From positions 248,001 to 312,000 of the forward strand of contig NZ_CP013611.1 of assembly GCF_001482385.1 (NCBI RefSeq): 64,000 bases of DNA, in the 5' to 3' direction. Shown one piece after another: positions 51,170-62,570 of this stretch. Numbering within the stretch: the first letter of the stretch is position 1; each line of letters opens with the position of its first letter. The notes beneath the pieces were generated by a model. The model saw only the letters and a program-made list of their open reading frames with translations, searched no databases and was not told the origin of the DNA. The position numbers and the translations under genes are program-made. The stretch comes from Pseudoalteromonas rubra (GTDB lineage: Bacteria; Pseudomonadota; Gammaproteobacteria; Enterobacterales; Alteromonadaceae).

Positions 51170-51487
51170 ATGAGTGGGACAAACGAATCTGGTGTGGTTG
51201 ACGCGGTCCGCGAGGAACAGAAACAAAAGTTGCAACCGCCGCGCAAGTACAAAGTGATTTTAAACAATGACGATTACACACCAATGGATTTTGTCATTGA
51301 AGTTTTAATGACATTTTTCCGTATGGATAGCGAAAGAGCAACTGAAGTGATGTTGAAAGTACATCACGAGGGAAAAGCGGTATGTGGACTGTATCCTGCC
51401 GACATTGCCCATACAAAGGCTGAGCAGGTAAATCGATATGCTCGGGATCACGAGCACCCGCTGCTCTGTAGTTGTGAGCAGGAATGA
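51170..51487 (+). CDS. clpS: ATP-dependent Clp protease adaptor ClpS
   Basis: A 105-residue N-degron adaptor. The core [20 protein letters not shown] binds destabilising N-terminal residues, and [18 protein letters not shown] forms the ClpA-facing side. ClpS hands substrates to ClpAP. The start must be the ATG at 51170 since the next Met is in the core. There is no ribosome site in the 14 bases upstream. clpA follows 28 bases after its stop. Confidence 0.96.
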   Translation: MSGTNESGVVDAVREEQKQKLQPPRKYKVILNNDDYTPMDFVIEVLMTFFRMDSERATEVMLKVHHEGKAVCGLYPADIAHTKAEQVNRYARDHEHPLLCSCEQE

Positions 51488-51515
51488 CCTTATATATTCT
51501 CGTTGGGGGTTGCCA

Positions 51516-53783
51516 ATGCTAAATAAAGACTTAGAAATTACTCTGAATACCGCGTTTCGTGAGGCAAGAAATCGCCGTCACGAATTTATGACGGTAGAAC
51601 ATTTACTGCTCGCATTGATTGATAACCCGTCTGCCAGTGAAGCACTGAATGCTTGTGGCGTTGATACAGAGGGGCTAAAAAAGGAGTTATCTGAATTTAT
51701 TGATGAGACTACGCCGGTCATTCCAGATTTGGAAGAAGACCGTGAGACACAGCCGACACTTGGCTTTCAGCGCGTATTACAGCGCGCCGTTTTTCATGTT
51801 CAGTCTTCTGGTCGTAATGAAGTGACGGGTGTCAATGTGTTAGTGGCGATTTTCTCTGAGCAGGAAAGTCAGGCTGTGTATTTGCTGAAAAAAGCAGATG
51901 TCAGTCGTTTGGATATTGTTAATTATATCAGCCATGGTATTTCAAAATCGGACGATGAAGTTGAGCCGGAAGATAATGAAGAAATCCATGAAGAGAGCCA
52001 CGAAGCAGCATCTGAAGAAAAAACCAAATTGGAGAACTTCACAGCCAATTTGAATGTGCTGGCCAAAGCGGGTCAAATTGATCCTCTGGTTGGGCGCGAT
52101 CAGGAAGTAGAAAGAACCATTCAGGTCCTGTGCCGCAGAAAGAAAAACAATCCGTTGTTGGTTGGTGAGGCTGGTGTAGGTAAAACGGCTATCGCTGAGG
52201 GCTTGGCGTATCGGATTGTTAATGAGCTGGTACCAGAAGTGATTGCCGATGCAGTGGTGTATTCACTGGATATGGGCGCGTTACTTGCCGGAACTAAATA
52301 TCGGGGTGACTTTGAAAAACGCTTCAAAGCACTGCTGAAGGAGTTACAGGCAAAACCCAATGCCATTTTATTTATCGATGAAATTCACACTATTATTGGT
52401 GCCGGAGCGGCGTCAGGTGGCGTGATGGACGCGTCAAACTTGATTAAGCCTCTGCTATCAAGCGGCCAGCTGCGTTGCCTTGGGTCAACCACGTATTCCG
52501 AATTTAAGAATATTTTCGAAAAAGACCGTGCGCTGGTTCGGCGTTTCCAGAAAATCGATGTGGTGGAGCCGAGCGTAGCGGATACCGCCAAAATTCTGAG
52601 CGGTCTGAAAGAGCGTTATGAAGAACACCATGGTATCAGGTATACCCAAAAAGCGTTGAAGGCAGCTGCGGAGCTGAGCGCAAAATACATTAATGAGCGT
52701 CACTTGCCAGATAAAGCCATTGACGTAATTGATGAAGCGGGTGCAAACCAGCGCCTGTTGCCTGCCTCTCGACGTAAAAAAACCATTGGTGTCGCTGATA
52801 TTGAGCAAATAGTCTCTAAGATTGCGCGCATTCCTCAGCAAAATGTGTCATCAAGCGACAAAGAAGTGCTTAAAAACTTGGATCGTAACCTGAAGATGCT
52901 TGTCTTTGGTCAGGACGAATCCATTGATGCTCTGACGTCTGCTATTCGTTTATCACGCTCAGGGTTGGGCAGTGAGGATAAGCCGATTGGTTCATTCTTA
53001 TTTGCAGGCCCAACTGGGGTTGGTAAAACGGAAGTGACTAAGCAACTGGCGAAGTGTATGGGCATTGAGTTTGTACGCTTTGATATGTCTGAGTACTCTG
53101 AGCGTCATGCAGTAAGCAGATTGATTGGTGCGCCTCCTGGATATGTTGGCTTCGAACAGGGCGGCTTGCTGACCGATTCGGTGATTAAGCATCCGCACTC
53201 TGTGGTGTTACTGGATGAAATTGAAAAAGCGCATCCGGATATCTATAACATCTTATTGCAGGTCATGGACCACGGTACACTGACCGATAATAATGGTCGT
53301 AAAGCCGATTTCCGCAACGTGATTGTGGTGATGACAACCAATGCAGGTGTGCAGGAAACCGTGCGCCAGTCTATTGGTTTCCAGCAACAGGATCATTCAC
53401 ACGATGCGATGGTTGAGATTAATAAGGTGTTTACACCTGAGTTCAGAAACCGTCTGGATAATATTATTTGGTTTAATCACCTTGAAAAAGACGTCATCTT
53501 GCAGGTTGTCGATAAGTTCATTGTTGAACTACAGGCGCAGCTTGATAAGAAATCTGTCTGTCTTGACCTGACAAATGAGGCGAGAGATTGGCTGTCAGAC
53601 ATTGGTTATGACAAGTCGATGGGCGCGCGTCCAATGGCCAGGGTGATACAGGACAACCTTAAGAAGCCACTTGCCAATGAGATTCTGTTTGGTGAGCTGG
53701 TTGATGGTGGAACTGTCACTATATCCGTTAAAGATAAGAAGCTGTCGTTTAAGTTTGAGTCTAATGTGGTTGAACCCGCTTGA
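51516..53783 (+). CDS. clpA: ATP-dependent Clp protease ATP-binding subunit ClpA
   Basis: A 755-residue Hsp100 unfoldase. The Clp N-domain starts MLNKDLEITLNTAFREARN. Two AAA+ modules follow, Walker A GEAGVGKTA with Walker B ILFIDEIHTI, and GPTGVGKTE with VVLLDEIEKAH. The ClpP-binding loop lies in the second module. With ClpP it degrades N-degron and other substrates. I chose the ATG at 51516, 8 bases after GGGGG, which gives the standard N terminus. Confidence 0.96.
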   Translation: MLNKDLEITLNTAFREARNRRHEFMTVEHLLLALIDNPSASEALNACGVDTEGLKKELSEFIDETTPVIPDLEEDRETQPTLGFQRVLQRAVFHVQSSGRNEVTGVNVLVAIFSEQESQAVYLLKKADVSRLDIVNYISHGISKSDDEVEPEDNEEIHEESHEAASEEKTKLENFTANLNVLAKAGQIDPLVGRDQEVERTIQVLCRRKKNNPLLVGEAGVGKTAIAEGLAYRIVNELVPEVIADAVVYSLDMGALLAGTKYRGDFEKRFKALLKELQAKPNAILFIDEIHTIIGAGAASGGVMDASNLIKPLLSSGQLRCLGSTTYSEFKNIFEKDRALVRRFQKIDVVEPSVADTAKILSGLKERYEEHHGIRYTQKALKAAAELSAKYINERHLPDKAIDVIDEAGANQRLLPASRRKKTIGVADIEQIVSKIARIPQQNVSSSDKEVLKNLDRNLKMLVFGQDESIDALTSAIRLSRSGLGSEDKPIGSFLFAGPTGVGKTEVTKQLAKCMGIEFVRFDMSEYSERHAVSRLIGAPPGYVGFEQGGLLTDSVIKHPHSVVLLDEIEKAHPDIYNILLQVMDHGTLTDNNGRKADFRNVIVVMTTNAGVQETVRQSIGFQQQDHSHDAMVEINKVFTPEFRNRLDNIIWFNHLEKDVILQVVDKFIVELQAQLDKKSVCLDLTNEARDWLSDIGYDKSMGARPMARVIQDNLKKPLANEILFGELVDGGTVTISVKDKKLSFKFESNVVEPA

Positions 53784-53800
53784 CCTTGACTTAAGACGAC

Positions 53801-53828
53801 AAAAAGCCCGGCAATTGCCGGGTTTTTT
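53801..53828. terminator. Bidirectional terminator between clpA and infA
   Basis: CCCGGC-AATT-GCCGGG (53807-53822) has A5 before and T6 after. It serves the convergent clpA and infA genes. Confidence 0.93.
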
Positions 53829-53885
53829 GTTTTAATCGTCTCTTTGTATCCGCTTAGTGTGGTAAGCGTTACTGAGCTGGGCGAA

Positions 53886-54131
<246 letters not shown>

Positions 54132-54196
54132 TTAACGGTGCAGATTTTGCCGAAAAGCGCGCGATAAGTAAAGGCAGGAGCGCTTATTTTTGTAAT

Positions 54197-54901
54197 CTAA
54201 ATGTTGACCCAGACATCGCTTTTGAACTGTTGCGCAGGTAAATATTGTTGCTTATAGCGCATTTTGGGACAGGCATCTATCTGGTATCCAAGATAGAGGT
54301 AGGTTTTATCATGCTGTCGGGCAAAGTCTAATTGGGCCATGATCATGATAGTCCCCAGGCTTAATTGGGCATAATCGGGGTCAAAAAAAGTATAGATAGC
54401 TGATAAAGCGGTGGGCATTGTATCCGTGACTGCAACGGCTATGAGCTTGTCTTTGTGCCATAGTTCGATGAAAGTGATGGGCAACCAGCGACAAAACAGA
54501 AAGCTTTCGTATTGAAGTCGGTTGGGCGGATACATAGAGCCATCGCTGTGACGCATTGTGATGTACTTTTCGTATAACTGATAATAGTCAGCTTGTTCCT
54601 GAGTACTATATTCAAAGCGAAACTCTGAGTTTATTTTATTCCATTTGCGTTTTTGTGAGCGTGAGGGAACATACGCATCAGCCAGTACACGCACTGACTG
54701 GCAGGCGTGGCAGGCTGGGCAGTGTGGACGGTATATATGATCGCCACTGCGACGAAAGCCAAATGAGAGCAAGGCCTCAAAGCGAGCAGGTGTATAGCAG
54801 TTGCTATCCAGGATAACCAACAACTGCTCTTTTCTGTCTGCGAGGTAACTGCAATCAAACTGTTGACTCAGTCCAATTTTTGAAGGGAAATGTTCAGTCA
54901 T
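54197..54901 (-). CDS. bpt: Aspartate/glutamate leucyltransferase Bpt (arginyltransferase family)
   Basis: A 234-residue aminoacyl-tRNA-protein transferase of the ATE family. CYTPARFEALLSFGFRRSGD and the Cys pair in RPHCPACHACQSVRV match the bacterial Bpt type, which adds Leu from Leu-tRNA to N-terminal Asp or Glu. The product is then recognised by ClpS. Its start overlaps the aat end by 8 bases. Confidence 0.94.
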   Translation of the reverse strand: MTEHFPSKIGLSQQFDCSYLADRKEQLLVILDSNCYTPARFEALLSFGFRRSGDHIYRPHCPACHACQSVRVLADAYVPSRSQKRKWNKINSEFRFEYSTQEQADYYQLYEKYITMRHSDGSMYPPNRLQYESFLFCRWLPITFIELWHKDKLIAVAVTDTMPTALSAIYTFFDPDYAQLSLGTIMIMAQLDFARQHDKTYLYLGYQIDACPKMRYKQQYLPAQQFKSDVWVNI

Positions 54902-55610
54902 ATATCGCCCTCAATGGTTGCGGATGCCACATCGAATCAGGCACTTGATAATGGCTTGCTGCTTTAAGTTTAGCTAAAAATTCTCTTCGTGAGATGACTT
55001 TTGCACCTAAAGACACCAAATAAGGGTTCTCTAGTTGGCAGTCTATGAAGTGGGCGCCATGACGCTTGAGCCAGTTTACTAATGCCCACATAGCCAGTTT
55101 GGAGGCATCTGGTACGTGGTAAAACATTGACTCTCCGCAAAAAACACCATTTAACATCACACCGTATAAACCGCCAATCAGGGTGTTCTCGTGCCACACT
55201 TCAACGCTGTGTACGAACCCTTCATCATGGGCTTTCAGATAAGCATTGAGCATGGCACTGTTGATCCAGGTGCCTTCTTTGTCCAGCCGCTGCTCCCTGC
55301 ATGCCTTAATAACTTGCTCAAATGCTGTGTTCACCGTTACCTGTGGCGCTAGTTTTCGCATAGATTTTTTGAGGGAGCGACTGACGTGAAATTCATCTAG
55401 GTCGAGGATACCCCGTTCACTGGGCGTCCACCACATAATCGGCTCTCGTTCATTGAACCAGGGGAAAATACCTTGTTGATAGGCGCGGCGCAGCCTTGTG
55501 GTACTCAGACATCCACCTACGGCCAGCAGCCCATCTGGATCTTTGAGTGCAAAATGGCAGGGGGGAAAAATAAAATCGGTGGCAGACAGATGAAACAATT
55601 GCTGAGTCAT
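54894..55610 (-). CDS. aat: Leucyl/phenylalanyl-tRNA-protein transferase Aat
   Basis: A 238-residue enzyme that adds Leu or Phe to N-terminal Lys or Arg. FPPCHFALKDPDGLLAVGGC, the QGIFPWFNEREPIMWWTPSE segment and NGVFCGESMFYHVPDASKLA are family signatures. With Bpt, ClpS and ClpA it makes the full N-degron route in 4.4 kb. Confidence 0.96.
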   Translation of the reverse strand: MTQQLFHLSATDFIFPPCHFALKDPDGLLAVGGCLSTTRLRRAYQQGIFPWFNEREPIMWWTPSERGILDLDEFHVSRSLKKSMRKLAPQVTVNTAFEQVIKACREQRLDKEGTWINSAMLNAYLKAHDEGFVHSVEVWHENTLIGGLYGVMLNGVFCGESMFYHVPDASKLAMWALVNWLKRHGAHFIDCQLENPYLVSLGAKVISRREFLAKLKAASHYQVPDSMWHPQPLRAIYD

Positions 55611-55695
55611 ATTCGGGGATCTGAATTACAAACTAAAAACTTCAGGGATGAAGTCAGTCTAACCTATTTTTGCTCAGGCGTGGGGATTTTATATT

Positions 55696-55725
55696 GGAAG
55701 ACGTGTGTTAAGTCACACGTCTTCC
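55696..55725 (-). terminator. Stem-loop just downstream of trxB
   Basis: GGAAGACGTGTG and CACACGTCTTCC form a perfect 12-bp stem with a 6-base loop, 8 bases after the trxB stop. The following minus-strand bases are A/T-rich (AATATAAAA) rather than a T-run, so termination is likely but not certain. Confidence 0.6.
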
Positions 55726-55733
55726 AGCAGGCG

Positions 55734-56711
<978 letters not shown>

Positions 56712-56944
56712 TTATCTTCTCTAGTTAGTGCTGCCGATTCTATGAATTTCAAGCCAGAAGTAAAATAAATTGCAAAAATCGATTTTTTATAAAATGACAA
56801 GCTGTCAAATATACTGTACTTGCTGAGAATTTGCGCCACAAGCGTGTAAATGAACGGTATTTCATGACCTGAGTGTTTTTTTTTGCTATGTTCTAGGGAA
56901 TTTTTCTCTGTCTATTTGACGTTAGTCTGTTTTTAAAGGTAGTT

Positions 56945-58270
56945 ATGGCATTTTGGCAGGATAAACCTGGGTTTTCACTGGAAGCGGAAAGTTGCACAAT
57001 ACTCACTGACGCAAAACAGTATCATACACAGCTTTTGTCACTCATTCGCGGCGCACAGCAACGCATTTACTTAACCGCATTGTATTTGCAAGACGATGAG
57101 GCGGGGCGTGAAATACTGTCTGCCTTACATGAGGTGGCAACAGCGCGGCCAAACCTAGAGATCCACGTGCTGGTCGATTTTCATCGTGCTCAGCGTGGTC
57201 TGATAGGTGAAGTAAAATCAGAAGGCAATGCGAAGCTGTATTGTGATATGCAAGCACAGTTTGGCTCACAGGTTAAAGTTTACGGTGTGCCGGTCAAGGC
57301 AAAAGAGCTATTTGGGGTACTTCACCTTAAAGGGTTCGTGATCGATGACACTGTGCTCTACAGTGGCGCCAGCATAAACAACGTGTACTTGCAGCATGGT
57401 GATAAATACCGTCTTGATCGCTACTTTGTGATTGAGAACCCTGCACTGGCGGCAAGTTTTTGTCACTTTCTGGATACTTATTTGTTGTCCAGTGAAGCGG
57501 TTCCGAGATTGGATTTACGCCCACTTAAACCTTTCTCCGAGCTAAAGGTGGCGCAAAAGCAGCTGATGAAGCAGCTTAAAAAAGCACAGTATGATATGAG
57601 CACGGCAACGGCGGAAAATGGCTTAAATGTGCGCGCTTTTTTGGGGTTTGGCCGCCGCACAAACAAGTTAAATCGCCTTATCAAAGCTTTGTTCGACACC
57701 ACCGAGCGTGAGCTGTTGCTATACACGCCTTATTTCAATTTTCCGGCTCCATTGCTGCGCTCATTGCGAAGATTGCTTAAAGAAGGCAAAACAGTCACCA
57801 TAGTGATTGGTGACAAAACCGCAAACGACTTTTATATCTCGCCTGATCAGCCGTTTAGCCGTATTGGTGCCTTGCCTTATTTGTATGAAACCATTTTGTA
57901 CAAGTTCCTTAAATCGCAAAGGCGCTATCTCAATGCCGGCCAGTTGAATGTTTATTTGTGGCGTGATGGCAATAATTCATTTCATCTGAAGGGAATTAAT
58001 CGGGATAATCAGGTTCATCTGATGACCGGGCATAACCTTAACCCGCGTGCCTGGGGCCTAGATATCGAAAATGGTATTCTGATAGAAGATCCCGAGCAGC
58101 AACTTGAGCAGGCCATTAATCAGGAGCGAGATGCAATTCTTGCTAACTGCACCAAACTGACTGGTCCGCAGGATCTTGAAACAGTGGATGATTATCCATT
58201 ACCGGTTAAGAAGATACTTGGCCAGGCGAAGCGTGTCAAAGTTGACTTTATTATCAAAAAGTTCATTTAG
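56945..58270 (+). CDS. pssA: CDP-diacylglycerol-serine O-phosphatidyltransferase PssA
   Basis: A 441-residue phospholipase-D-type enzyme with two HKD motifs, HLKGFVIDDTVLYSGASINN near residue 128 and HLKGINRDNQVHLMTGHNLN near residue 348. It makes phosphatidylserine from CDP-diacylglycerol and serine, the route to phosphatidylethanolamine. The E. coli enzyme is of similar length (451). AAGG lies 8 bases before the ATG. Confidence 0.95.
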   Translation: MAFWQDKPGFSLEAESCTILTDAKQYHTQLLSLIRGAQQRIYLTALYLQDDEAGREILSALHEVATARPNLEIHVLVDFHRAQRGLIGEVKSEGNAKLYCDMQAQFGSQVKVYGVPVKAKELFGVLHLKGFVIDDTVLYSGASINNVYLQHGDKYRLDRYFVIENPALAASFCHFLDTYLLSSEAVPRLDLRPLKPFSELKVAQKQLMKQLKKAQYDMSTATAENGLNVRAFLGFGRRTNKLNRLIKALFDTTERELLLYTPYFNFPAPLLRSLRRLLKEGKTVTIVIGDKTANDFYISPDQPFSRIGALPYLYETILYKFLKSQRRYLNAGQLNVYLWRDGNNSFHLKGINRDNQVHLMTGHNLNPRAWGLDIENGILIEDPEQQLEQAINQERDAILANCTKLTGPQDLETVDDYPLPVKKILGQAKRVKVDFIIKKFI

Positions 58271-58272
58271 AT

Positions 58273-58298
58273 TAAAAAGGGCCATCAGGCCCTTTTTT
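58273..58298. terminator. Bidirectional terminator between pssA and asnB
   Basis: AAAAAGGGCC-ATCA-GGCCCTTTTTT lies 2 bases after the pssA stop and 11 bases past the end of the convergent asnB. Confidence 0.93.
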
Positions 58299-58309
58299 GT
58301 ACGCCATCA

Positions 58310-59986
58310 TTACGAGCTAGTATTTTCATAAGCATGGCTATGAACATTGGCGGCCCGGCCTGAAGGATCCGCATTTTGCTCAAATGATGCATCCCAGGCG
58401 AGCGCTTCAGGCGTGGAGCAAGCGACTGATTTGCCGTGAGGCACACATTTGGCTGCCGCATCTCCAGGGAAGTGTGATTCAAAAATACAACGGTAGTAGT
58501 AGGCCTCTTTGCTATCTGGTGTATTGATAGGGAAGCGGTACTGGGCGCTGGCCAGCTCCTGATCACTGACCTTCTCGTCAACATACTCTTTTAGCGAGTC
58601 AATCCAGGAATAGCCAACACCATCGGAGAACTGCTCCTTTTGACGCCAAAGCACATCGTCTGGCAGATAGCCATCGAATGCTTCACGAATAATGTGCTTT
58701 TCGATGCGTCCATCTTTGCACATTTTGTAATCCGGGTTAGTGCGCATGGCAATATCGACAAACTCTTTGTCGAGGAATGGTACCCTGGCTTCTACGCCCC
58801 AGGCAGCCATTGACTTGTTTGCTCGCAGGCAGTCAAACATATGCAGCTTAGAGACTTTACGGTTGAGCTCTTCATGAAACTCCTGACTGTTGGGAGCCTT
58901 ATGGAAATACAAATATCCCCCAAACAACTCATCGGCTCCTTCTCCTGAAAGCACCATTTTTATCCCCATGGCTTTGATGTAACGCGCCATCAGATACATC
59001 GGGGTCGACGCCCGAATTGTCGTAACATCGTAGGTTTCAAGGTGATAAACCACCTCTTTCAGTGCATCGATACCTTGCTGCACAGTAAAGTGAATTGGGT
59101 GGTGAACTGTGCCTATCTGGTCGGCGACCTTCTGAGCAGCTGCGAGGTCGGGTGATCCTTCTAGGCCGATGGAAAAGGAGTGCAGTTTGGGCCACCAGGC
59201 TTCAGTCGCATCATCGTCTTCAATGCGCCGCGCCGCAAATTTTTGTGTGATTGCTGAAATAACCGACGAATCCAGACCACCCGAAAGTAACACGCCATAA
59301 GGTACATCACACATGAGCTGGCGTTTTACGGCAGCTTCCAGCGCGTCTTTAACGGTAACTGGATCTGCGCCATTGTCTTTAACCGCATCAAATTGCTGCC
59401 AGTCTCGCTGATAATAGGGTCTCAGTGTGCCTTCTTTGGAGTACAGGTAATGCCCCGGCGGAAATTCTTCAATCTGGTTGCAGATTGGGGTGAGTGCTTT
59501 CATTTCACTGGCGACATAAAAATTACCATGCTGATCACGGCCTGTGTATAGAGGAATAATACCAATGTGATCGCGACCAATCAGATAGGCATTCTCTTGT
59601 TCATCATACAGGCAAAAGGCAAAAATCCCGTTCAGATCATCCAGAAATTCAGGTCCTTTTTGTTTGTATAGCGCCAGCAATATTTCACAGTCTGATTGGG
59701 TTTGAAAGGTGAAAGGGACACTTAGCTGCTGCGCCAGCTCTTTGTGGTTATATATTTCCCCATTTACGGCAAGAATATGCGTCCGTTCCGGGTTATACAA
59801 AGGTTGTGCGCCACTGGATACGCCAACGATAGCGAGTCGCTCGTGCACCAGGATTGCTTTCTCACTGGCATAGACACCGGACCAGTCAGGCCCGCGGTGG
59901 CGTAAACGCTTAGACATTTCTATTGCCTGCTCACGCAGAACTGTTGGGTCGGACTTAATTTCCAACACACCAAAAATTGAACACAT
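58310..59986 (-). CDS. asnB: Asparagine synthetase B (glutamine-hydrolysing)
   Basis: A 558-residue enzyme. The start at 59986 puts the glutaminase nucleophile at Cys2 (MCSIFGVLEIK), which is required; an ATG at 59998 would hide it. GAGG lies 9 bases upstream. The synthetase PP-loop is LLSGGLDSSVISA, and GEGADELFGGYLYFHKAPNS is typical of AsnB. It converts aspartate and glutamine to asparagine and glutamate. Confidence 0.96.
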   Translation of the reverse strand: MCSIFGVLEIKSDPTVLREQAIEMSKRLRHRGPDWSGVYASEKAILVHERLAIVGVSSGAQPLYNPERTHILAVNGEIYNHKELAQQLSVPFTFQTQSDCEILLALYKQKGPEFLDDLNGIFAFCLYDEQENAYLIGRDHIGIIPLYTGRDQHGNFYVASEMKALTPICNQIEEFPPGHYLYSKEGTLRPYYQRDWQQFDAVKDNGADPVTVKDALEAAVKRQLMCDVPYGVLLSGGLDSSVISAITQKFAARRIEDDDATEAWWPKLHSFSIGLEGSPDLAAAQKVADQIGTVHHPIHFTVQQGIDALKEVVYHLETYDVTTIRASTPMYLMARYIKAMGIKMVLSGEGADELFGGYLYFHKAPNSQEFHEELNRKVSKLHMFDCLRANKSMAAWGVEARVPFLDKEFVDIAMRTNPDYKMCKDGRIEKHIIREAFDGYLPDDVLWRQKEQFSDGVGYSWIDSLKEYVDEKVSDQELASAQYRFPINTPDSKEAYYYRCIFESHFPGDAAAKCVPHGKSVACSTPEALAWDASFEQNADPSGRAANVHSHAYENTSS

Positions 59987-60112
59987 AATGGACCTCATTC
60001 CTGTTAACTATTATTGTCGAGCACCTGTATTTTCGGCGTCTCGTGCCCATAGTACTATCAGAAATGGGATATCAAGTCACATAAAAAACTGTGATTTTGT
60101 CGAGTAAATATT

Positions 60113-60148
60113 GCCCTACCTTGGTGCGCAAATGAACCAAGATAGGGC
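60113..60148 (-). terminator. Stem-loop downstream of pcp
   Basis: GCCCTACCTTGGT and ACCAAGATAGGGC form a 13-bp stem with one G-T pair and a 10-base loop, 7 bases after the pcp stop. On the minus strand it is followed by AATATTT, so termination of the 5-oxoproline operon here is plausible. Confidence 0.55.
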
Positions 60149-60155
60149 GGTGTGA

Positions 60156-60818
60156 CTAGTGTGTGGTGCCTGCAGCAATCTGCAGATCCGTATCATGGGT
60201 CAAAGCAGAGGAAATCATCACTTTGAGTGCATCGACAACCTGAGGAGCACTCATACTGGGTGCACCGATTTGGTGCGTGGCTTGTTCGGGTAAGTAAGGA
60301 ATATGAATGAAGCCGCCACGGCAATTGAGCTGATGCTCATTGATATAGTGAAGCAATCCGTACATAACATGGTTACACACATAAGTGCCGGCGGTATTTG
60401 AAATACTGGCCGGGATCTGTGCCTGTCTGAGATCATTGAGCATGTGTTTAACCGGGAGTGCAGCAAAGTAAGCCGCGGGGCCTCCTGCTAATACCGGCGT
60501 ATCTATCGGCTGAGCACCGGCATTGTCTGGAATACGTGCGTCGTTAATATTGATGGCCACACGTTCAATGGAAATGTCCGCACGGCCACCTGCCTGACCC
60601 ACGCAAAGAACCAGCGCAGGGGCATATTTGTCTATGGCTCTGTTCAGTTGTGTTAAGGCATGGTCAAACTCGCAAGGGAGCTCTTTGGTACGAATTGTAT
60701 GCCCTGCAATATGACAGCCGTCGAGCTGATGTACAGCTTGCCAGGAGGGGTTAATCGATTCTCCGCCGAAGGGTTCGAAGCCCGTCAATAATACGGTTTT
60801 ATGCGTGCCTTTAGTCAT
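60156..60818 (-). CDS. pcp: Pyroglutamyl-peptidase I
   Basis: A 220-residue cysteine peptidase that removes N-terminal 5-oxoproline from peptides. The triad residues fit Glu in [14 protein letters not shown], Cys in [16 protein letters not shown] and His in [12 protein letters not shown]. The ATG at 60818 overlaps the end of the DUF979 gene by 8 bases; an ATG at 60833 is an alternative. It ends the operon, where it supplies 5-oxoproline to PxpBC. Confidence 0.93.
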   Translation of the reverse strand: MTKGTHKTVLLTGFEPFGGESINPSWQAVHQLDGCHIAGHTIRTKELPCEFDHALTQLNRAIDKYAPALVLCVGQAGGRADISIERVAININDARIPDNAGAQPIDTPVLAGGPAAYFAALPVKHMLNDLRQAQIPASISNTAGTYVCNHVMYGLLHYINEHQLNCRGGFIHIPYLPEQATHQIGAPSMSAPQVVDALKVMISSALTHDTDLQIAAGTTH

Positions 60819-61830
60819 TGAAGATGACTCCATACATGAGCAAGATGTTAATGATTAACAGCGACAAAGCTGTCGGAATTTGAACTTTGATAACCTGATA
60901 TTTGTCTTTCAGATCTAATAGCGCTGCCGGAACTATATTAAAATTGGCGGCCATAGGCGTCATCAGAGTTCCGCAATAACCTGAATACATACCGATGGCA
61001 ACTAACGGGGCCGGACTTGCGCCATGACCCTGAATTAGAAATGGCACGGCAATGCCGGCTGTCATAACAGGGAAAGCAGCAAATGCATTACCCATGACCA
61101 TAGTAAACAGGGCCATACCAACACAATAAATAACCACCAGCATGAAGCGGTTGTCGGGAGAAACAAATAATGTGACCAGATCCTGAATGGCAGTGCCGGT
61201 ATTGGCGACGATGAACACCCCTCCCAGCATCGCGAGCATTTGCGGCAGAATTGCGGCCCAGCCTATGGAGTCGACCAGGCGTCGTGATTCCCCCAGAGCC
61301 TGAAACGGGCTGCCACCGGTAAACTTCCAGCTGACTAACAGTGCGACTGTACAGGCCAGCGTCAGTGCTGCAAGGGTCACATGACTCTGGTCGAATACAA
61401 ATAACCCTGCTACCTGAATATCTTTGAGCAGGATAGTACACACCACAGTTACTATGGGGATAAGCACTGCGGGAATAAACAGCTTATTACCGATCCGTCG
61501 GGCACTGGCAGTTTGCACTTCGTCACTGGGTACATCGTAGCTGCCCATGGAGACCTTGCCCATTCCGGCCAGTATTGCGATGGCGATGACAAAGCTTCCT
61601 ACCCAGCGATGGGTCAGGTTTTCTCCCAAATAGGCGGCAGATAAATCACCAAACAGAAACACACTACCAAATAATCCCCAGAACAAGGCGGTAGTTAGTC
61701 GTTTTGGGTGGTGTTTATCTTGCAGTGTTTTGACCACCAAAAATAACACCACGAAGCCGATTAGCAGATATATATTATCAATCGACAGGATAGCAGGCTG
61801 CGCACTGGCAGAGGAGGCTATTGTGCTCAT
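60811..61830 (-). CDS. DUF979 family membrane protein, probable 5-oxoproline permease subunit
   Basis: A 339-residue polytopic membrane protein of about nine helices ([20 protein letters not shown] near the start; [20 protein letters not shown] later). DUF979 and DUF969 genes almost always occur together and next to 5-oxoproline genes, so they are thought to form one transporter. I chose the ATG at 61830, which overlaps the DUF969 stop (ATGA); the frame open to 61977 is an artefact. Confidence 0.88.
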   Translation of the reverse strand: MSTIASSASAQPAILSIDNIYLLIGFVVLFLVVKTLQDKHHPKRLTTALFWGLFGSVFLFGDLSAAYLGENLTHRWVGSFVIAIAILAGMGKVSMGSYDVPSDEVQTASARRIGNKLFIPAVLIPIVTVVCTILLKDIQVAGLFVFDQSHVTLAALTLACTVALLVSWKFTGGSPFQALGESRRLVDSIGWAAILPQMLAMLGGVFIVANTGTAIQDLVTLFVSPDNRFMLVVIYCVGMALFTMVMGNAFAAFPVMTAGIAVPFLIQGHGASPAPLVAIGMYSGYCGTLMTPMAANFNIVPAALLDLKDKYQVIKVQIPTALSLLIINILLMYGVIFND

Positions 61831-62570
61831 GCCAATTCCTCCCGGGCAACTGAATTGCTTGTATTGGAGCCGTTTTGCTCGGCATGCAGGGCTATTTGCG
61901 TTCGTATCTTGGCTTCTAGTCTGGCCAGTCGAAACAGGTGGACAATCAATGCCGCAATGGCTGTCGGAATAGCCCATAAACCAATATGAAGAGGTTCAAT
62001 TCCCGTAATGCCATTTTCTCTTAAAAAGGCATCCATCAGTAATACGGCACCAAAGGCGATGAAAATATCTTCACCAAAGAAGACGGCAATATTATCACAC
62101 GCTGCGGCATGCGCACTGATCATATCCCGGACAGGTTTTGGCAAATCGCCATGCATGTTACTTGCTGCACCAAGCGCCATAGGCGCTAATAAAGGACGCA
62201 CTGTTTGAGGCTGACCTGCAAGGTTGATGAGCCCAAGTGCGGCACTACATTCACGCACAACAAAATAGACGCTGAGGATCCGCGCTGTGGTGGCACCTTT
62301 GATACTGGCTATCCAACTTTTGGCATGCTGCTGTAAGCCATAGCGTTCTAAGATAGCAATCACAGGCAAGAGTAATAAAAAGCTTGCTAACTGGCGGGAG
62401 TTAAGAAATTTTTCTCCAAAGGTTTCCAGCAAAGTCAGGTAATCTAAATCGACTGCCCAGCCGGTGACGAGCCCGGCACAGGTCACGACCAGCAGGGGGT
62501 TAAAACGAAAGGCAAATCCGAGGATCACCACCAGTATCCCTGTAAGGGGCAAAAAATTAAGTTCGCTCAC
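61827..62570 (-). CDS. DUF969 family membrane protein, probable 5-oxoproline permease subunit
   Basis: A 247-residue membrane protein with about six helices: LPLTGILVVILGFAFRFNPL, SRQLASFLLLLPVIAILERY and GLWAIPTAIAALIVHLFRLA. The conserved KSWIASIKGATTARILSVYF fits DUF969. GTG start overlapping the pxpC stop (GTGA), with AGGAG 6 bases upstream. The transport role is inferred from the operon. Confidence 0.88.
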   Translation of the reverse strand: MSELNFLPLTGILVVILGFAFRFNPLLVVTCAGLVTGWAVDLDYLTLLETFGEKFLNSRQLASFLLLLPVIAILERYGLQQHAKSWIASIKGATTARILSVYFVVRECSAALGLINLAGQPQTVRPLLAPMALGAASNMHGDLPKPVRDMISAHAAACDNIAVFFGEDIFIAFGAVLLMDAFLRENGITGIEPLHIGLWAIPTAIAALIVHLFRLARLEAKIRTQIALHAEQNGSNTSNSVAREELA

